This document shows positions 60,801-64,000 of a DNA stretch of 64,000 nucleotides, piece after piece. This DNA comes from Agrostemma githago. Lineage: Eukaryota > Streptophyta > Magnoliopsida > Caryophyllales > Caryophyllaceae. Both the position numbers and the translations under genes were made by a program. The stretch covers positions 26,604,474-26,668,473 of the forward strand of contig OY288242.1 of NCBI GenBank assembly GCA_958450325.1, given 5' to 3'. Numbering within the stretch: the stretch's first letter is position 1; each line of letters starts with the position of its first letter. Under the pieces are notes generated by a model that ran no database searches, was not told the origin of the DNA, and saw nothing but the letters and a program-made list of their open reading frames with translations.

Positions 60801-62594
60801 TTAATCTATTTCCCGGTCTATCCCCGACATGTCCTTGTAAGACCATCCAAAGACATCTTTGAACTCTTGGAGGGGGTTTGTGAATTGTTGTCTCTCCTCG
60901 GGATCTAAAGATAACCCTAACTTAAGCATCTGGGGCTCTAAGGTTGTTCCCACATTGATGGACTCAGTTTCCTCAATTACCGAGTCTCGGGATTCCCTTT
61001 GTTCTAGTTGCTCGATCAGATGCGGAGGTAAGGATACCTGTTCGTCGGGTTTCTTAATGTCATTGCATATAATATTTTTGAAATTGAAAGCATTTTGAAA
61101 ATAAGACAAGTTGTAAGCAGAACGGTTATCATTATTATTGATAGCAAATTTGAAAAACAGCTCAAAGAGAGCGGCCATCTGATCATTGGTCAGAAACGGG
61201 ATTGGGAGTGCCTTCGGAACAGACCCCAAGGCTCTAGTGGAAGTGACTACAGGGAGAGGGGTTACAGTTTGGACTCTAGCACCAGGCTCCCTAGACTCGA
61301 ACTCAGACTCAGACTCTGACTCTAACTCAGAATCGGAATCGGTGTCCGGTATGTCTCCTTTACCGGTGGTCAGCTTGTAGACTCGGCCCTGGCTGTCGGT
61401 CCACCTAATGGTCTTCCTCCATGCCCTTTTCCCGGTATCATCACCGACTTCTGAGATCAGCTTCGAAGGATCGAACCTGTTGCTTCGGAGGAGCAGGTTC
61501 ACCAAGTCTTCTTTAGGAGTCGGGACAGCCTTGTCTTCCCCAAACATGAGCCCCAGCACGGTCTCGGCATTGTCAGTACTCTCCTTAGATTCAGAGTGGA
61601 CAAGGGCGAATATGTCGTTTGGAATGTAGTTGCATTCCCAGGCTAATTTAGTCTTGGCATATGCGATAGTTGGTTGGTACAGATCAACTTGGACAGCCCT
61701 GAATACCGGTGTAGCAAAGTAGTCAGTCAATCGCGGGCTGTAAGGGCCAAAGTAGGTACCCTTAACGATGTTGCAGGCCTTCTCAATACCTGCCCGAACC
61801 ACATTTCTCGGGGTCATAGCGTATCCTAAGCCGAAGCGAGATTCTCTGTCGTTCAGGACTTCAATAATCTTCCCAGCTGGAAGATAAGGCCTTGAAGTAG
61901 CCATCGGAAAATACCCCAAATTTTGTAGCACCGTGTCGATGCTAGTGGTGAAAAATGGCCTGAAGAGGTATTCCTCCTCAATCATCCCCACAAAATCGAA
62001 CCCCCAAAGGTTCGTGCGGTCTGTGGCATTGCAGATAGCCACAGTCATAAGGGTTGCCTCCAAAGTAATAACACCGTCTTGCAGGGGCATTTTGACCTTT
62101 CGGTGAAGAGTGGAGGACACCGCCTTAACGGCATGGATCCACGGCCTTCCGAGGAGCATGTTGAAAGAAGAGGTGACATCAATCACCTGGAACTCTATCT
62201 CCTTTTCAATTGGGCCCGTTATAATTGTCAGCTTAACGGCCCTAGCAACCGACTTTGGGCTTCCATCAAAAGCCTGGATGGTTTGAGCAGTCGGTATATA
62301 ATCTGCCTCGGTGATGCTGAAGGCTTTGGCAATCCTTAGAGGGAGGACATTCACAGCAGACCCATCATCAATTAGGGTTATCGGGAGATACTTCTCTCGG
62401 CAAATCACCGTGATGTACAGGGCCATATTATGAGAGGCCCCGAACGGTGGTAAGTCAGACTCAAAGAAGGTAATCAGTGGGCCTTCTTCTTTGGACTTGC
62501 CCTTGAGATAGGGCATGATGGTGGCTACCATTTTAGTAGGGGTAACCAGGGAGTCAACCTTCATTTGATCGGGAGCCTTAGTAAGTGCCTCTCA
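60801..62594 (-). pseudogene. Aspartic protease region with linker of the Tat-like pol
   Basis: A 587-codon segment (62564-60801). The protease active site is at residues 64-76 (TLIDDGSAVNVLPL; DDG in place of the usual DTG/DSG). The second motif is NMLLGRPWIH near 135-144. A long linker follows, with an acidic Ser/Glu/Asp run near residues 410-430 (DTDSDSELESESESEFES) and a segment leading into the RT palm. It processes the gag-pol polyprotein in the family. It is flanked by in-frame TGA (62592-62594) and TAA (60801-60803); both neighbours are in the same frame, so gag, protease and RT were once one ORF. Loss of the usual hydroxyl residue in the DTG motif may be ancestral to this lineage or a mutation. 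Confidence 0.9.
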
Positions 62595-64000
62595 ATGTTT
62601 TTGCAAGCTAACCAAGAGTTGCCATATAGTGAGGTCAACTCGAGCCCTCTTCAGTTGTTTGACAAGAGCCGTATCAGTACTCGGCTCTTCAAGGGCGACT
62701 TTCGTCCTGGCAGGTTCAGTGACGGTTGCTAGGATAGGGGTGTCCTTAGAGCTAGTAGCTTGATATGGACGGCCGATATTGGCGAGGTGGTTAATGGCTG
62801 AGACCTTGGACTTAGCCTTCCGGATCTCTTTGGGGGTAATAGGTACAACTTCCCCTTTCGTGAGGTACACGTCATCCTCATCATCGAACCAGATACCATT
62901 GATTTGCGGGACGAAAGGAGAGATGAGGTGAGAACAGTCGATCACCTCCCTTGTGAAGATAGCATGAGAGCTGAAGGGGTTGTCTTTGTTGCTTGGTTTG
63001 TCCCCGGGCAACGGTATTTTCCCACTCTCGATCAGATCCTGAATCAGGTGGTTCAACTTCCAACATTTCTCAGTATCGTGCCCATTGCCCCAAAGATACT
63101 GGCAATAGGCTTGGACATTGTAGCTTTTGGAACGTTTCTCAATTGGGACTTCAGGAGTCGGGACTATCGGTTGGATCAGGTCCTTGGAAGATAGCCTTTG
63201 TAAGGCATATGTATAGTTAGTACCTATATCAATGAATACCCGAGGTGAGGTATTCTTTTTGAACGGGGCTTCTAGTAGATTAACTGCGTCAAATATGATG
63301 CGGGTTGCAGCGGGGGGCTTAGTAGCGGACGAAGTAGCCCCTGGGTATCCCTTGCTAGAGGCCTTAGTAAGGCTCTCTAGCCTCAGATCGTCTTCAATCC
63401 TCATACCCATTTCAGTAAGGGTGGTAAAATTGGGTATGACAGCGTACCAGAGGTGGACTCGGTGGGAGGGGAAGAGGTTCTTGACAAAGGCCTCCACTAA
63501 TGTCTTCTCACTGGGCTTATCGACCAGTTTCTCACTCTCGGCCCTCCAGCGTTGAAGGTATTTGGTAAAACGTTCCTTGGGCTCTTGGGCCATAACCTCT
63601 AGAGACCGCATTGTGGTATCTGGATCTCGGTGTTGTCGGCATAGTTTCGAGCAAACTCCATAGCCACATCATCCCAAGTCGGGAATTTCTTGGGGTCTAA
63701 CCTGTAGTACCAGGCCTTTCGGTGTTTCTCAAGAGAAGCAGCGAACAAATTTTTGAACATAGTTTAGTCAACCCCCTTGATTGCCATAAACTCATTGAAG
63801 GCCTGCACATGTAGCAATGGGTCTTCGGTTCCCTCAAACATGGGCAAACCCATGAGGTTCAGGTTTGCAGGAAGCTTGTCGTTCACCGGGGAGTAGTCTC
63901 GGGAATTTTCCCGATGGATGTTGTTTTCCCCAGATAGGTGGACCTGTCCTTCTAGTCGGCGCACCGTGCTAACCAGTTCAGCTATGGGCCTAGTATTTCC
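62592..64000 (-). pseudogene. gag (capsid/nucleocapsid) region, partial and broken
   Basis: Two pieces. From the window edge to TAA 63764-63766, an open frame includes PANLNLMGLPMFEGTEDPLL, a typical retrotransposon-gag start. The same frame continues after that stop to about 63612. There a frameshift leads into the 339-codon frame 63611-62592. This holds the gag core (EPKERFTKYLQRWRAESE, residues 10-27) and a reduced zinc-knuckle-like CQYLWGNGHDTEKC (about 170-183). Gag packages the RNA in the virus-like particle. The N-terminus lies beyond 64000. TGA at 62592-62594 separates it from protease without changing frame. Confidence 0.88.

Larger units (their letters stand above)
52621..64000 (-). 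mobile_element. Ty3/gypsy Tat-lineage LTR retrotransposon, defective, 5' end outside window
   Basis: Order on the minus strand from the right edge: gag, protease, reverse transcriptase, RNase H, archaeal-type RNase H, integrase. An opposite-strand gene, a polypurine tract and the 3' LTR follow. Protease before RT before integrase is the Ty3/gypsy order. The extra RNase H plus an antisense ORF between integrase and the 3' LTR are features known for Tat-lineage elements (Retand, Ogre relatives). At least eight lesions break the coding parts. It lies within a family-B LTR, so it is younger than that copy. The 5' LTR and primer site lie beyond 64000. Confidence 0.92.

Noticed and set aside
60363..60908. 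181-residue plus-strand frame opposite the RT
   Set aside because: Shadow of the conserved RT coding sequence on the other strand; no independent features.

Overview
This is a repeat-only stretch of a plant nuclear genome. No host gene, tRNA or rRNA is supported. The evidence for a plant is a Stowaway MITE with CTCCCTCCG ends, a Mutator-like element with a 9-bp target duplication, initiator-Met-tRNA primer-site LTR elements, and a degenerate Ty3/gypsy element of the Tat (Retand/Ogre-like) lineage with an antisense gene. A Caryophyllales genome, perhaps Caryophyllaceae/Silene, is my best guess. It rests on remembered resemblance (Retand was described in Silene latifolia; CACTCGATCGAGTG-rich LTRs) and is low confidence.

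Layout. (1) 1-35270: one GC-rich (about 68% by hand count of a consensus) 94-bp satellite, cut by the left window edge. It carries nested higher-order repeats of about 16, 17 and 19 monomers, a 4-kb segmental duplication, truncated monomers and one non-satellite insert. Each monomer can form three short hairpins. (2) 35460-36040: a second array, period 73 bp, built of three roughly 24-bp subunits. (3) 36041-38100: AT-rich sequence without genes, ending in a GC-rich, LTR-like fragment. (4) 38109-42633: three terminal-inverted-repeat elements strung between (TA)n/(GA)n microsatellites. Two of them are head to head and form a 4-kb imperfect palindrome. The last has a 604-bp internal duplication whose second copy received a Stowaway MITE. 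(5) 42634-45272: a solo LTR of the Tat-like family. (6) 46013-52620: LTR family B. A solo LTR with a 5-bp target duplication sits inside an older inverted LTR of the same family and itself carries the Mutator-like element. Next to it is a minus-strand element with its primer site. (7) 52621-64000: a minus-strand Tat-like retrotransposon inserted into the family-B LTR, running off the right edge.

In the Tat-like element, transcription from the LTR (TATA box about 54325-54332, minus strand) would make gag, protease, reverse transcriptase, RNase H, a second (archaeal-type) RNase H and integrase. These lie in one ancestral frame broken by stops and frameshifts. Between integrase and the 3' LTR lies an oppositely oriented gene (55361-57296) with its own TATA box, start codon, GT-AG intron and poly(A) signal. 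It is also broken, by three in-frame TAG codons and a 157-bp duplication. Palindromic CACTCGATCGAGTG motifs cluster just upstream of the LTR TATA box, again deeper in the LTR, and in the antisense gene's intron.
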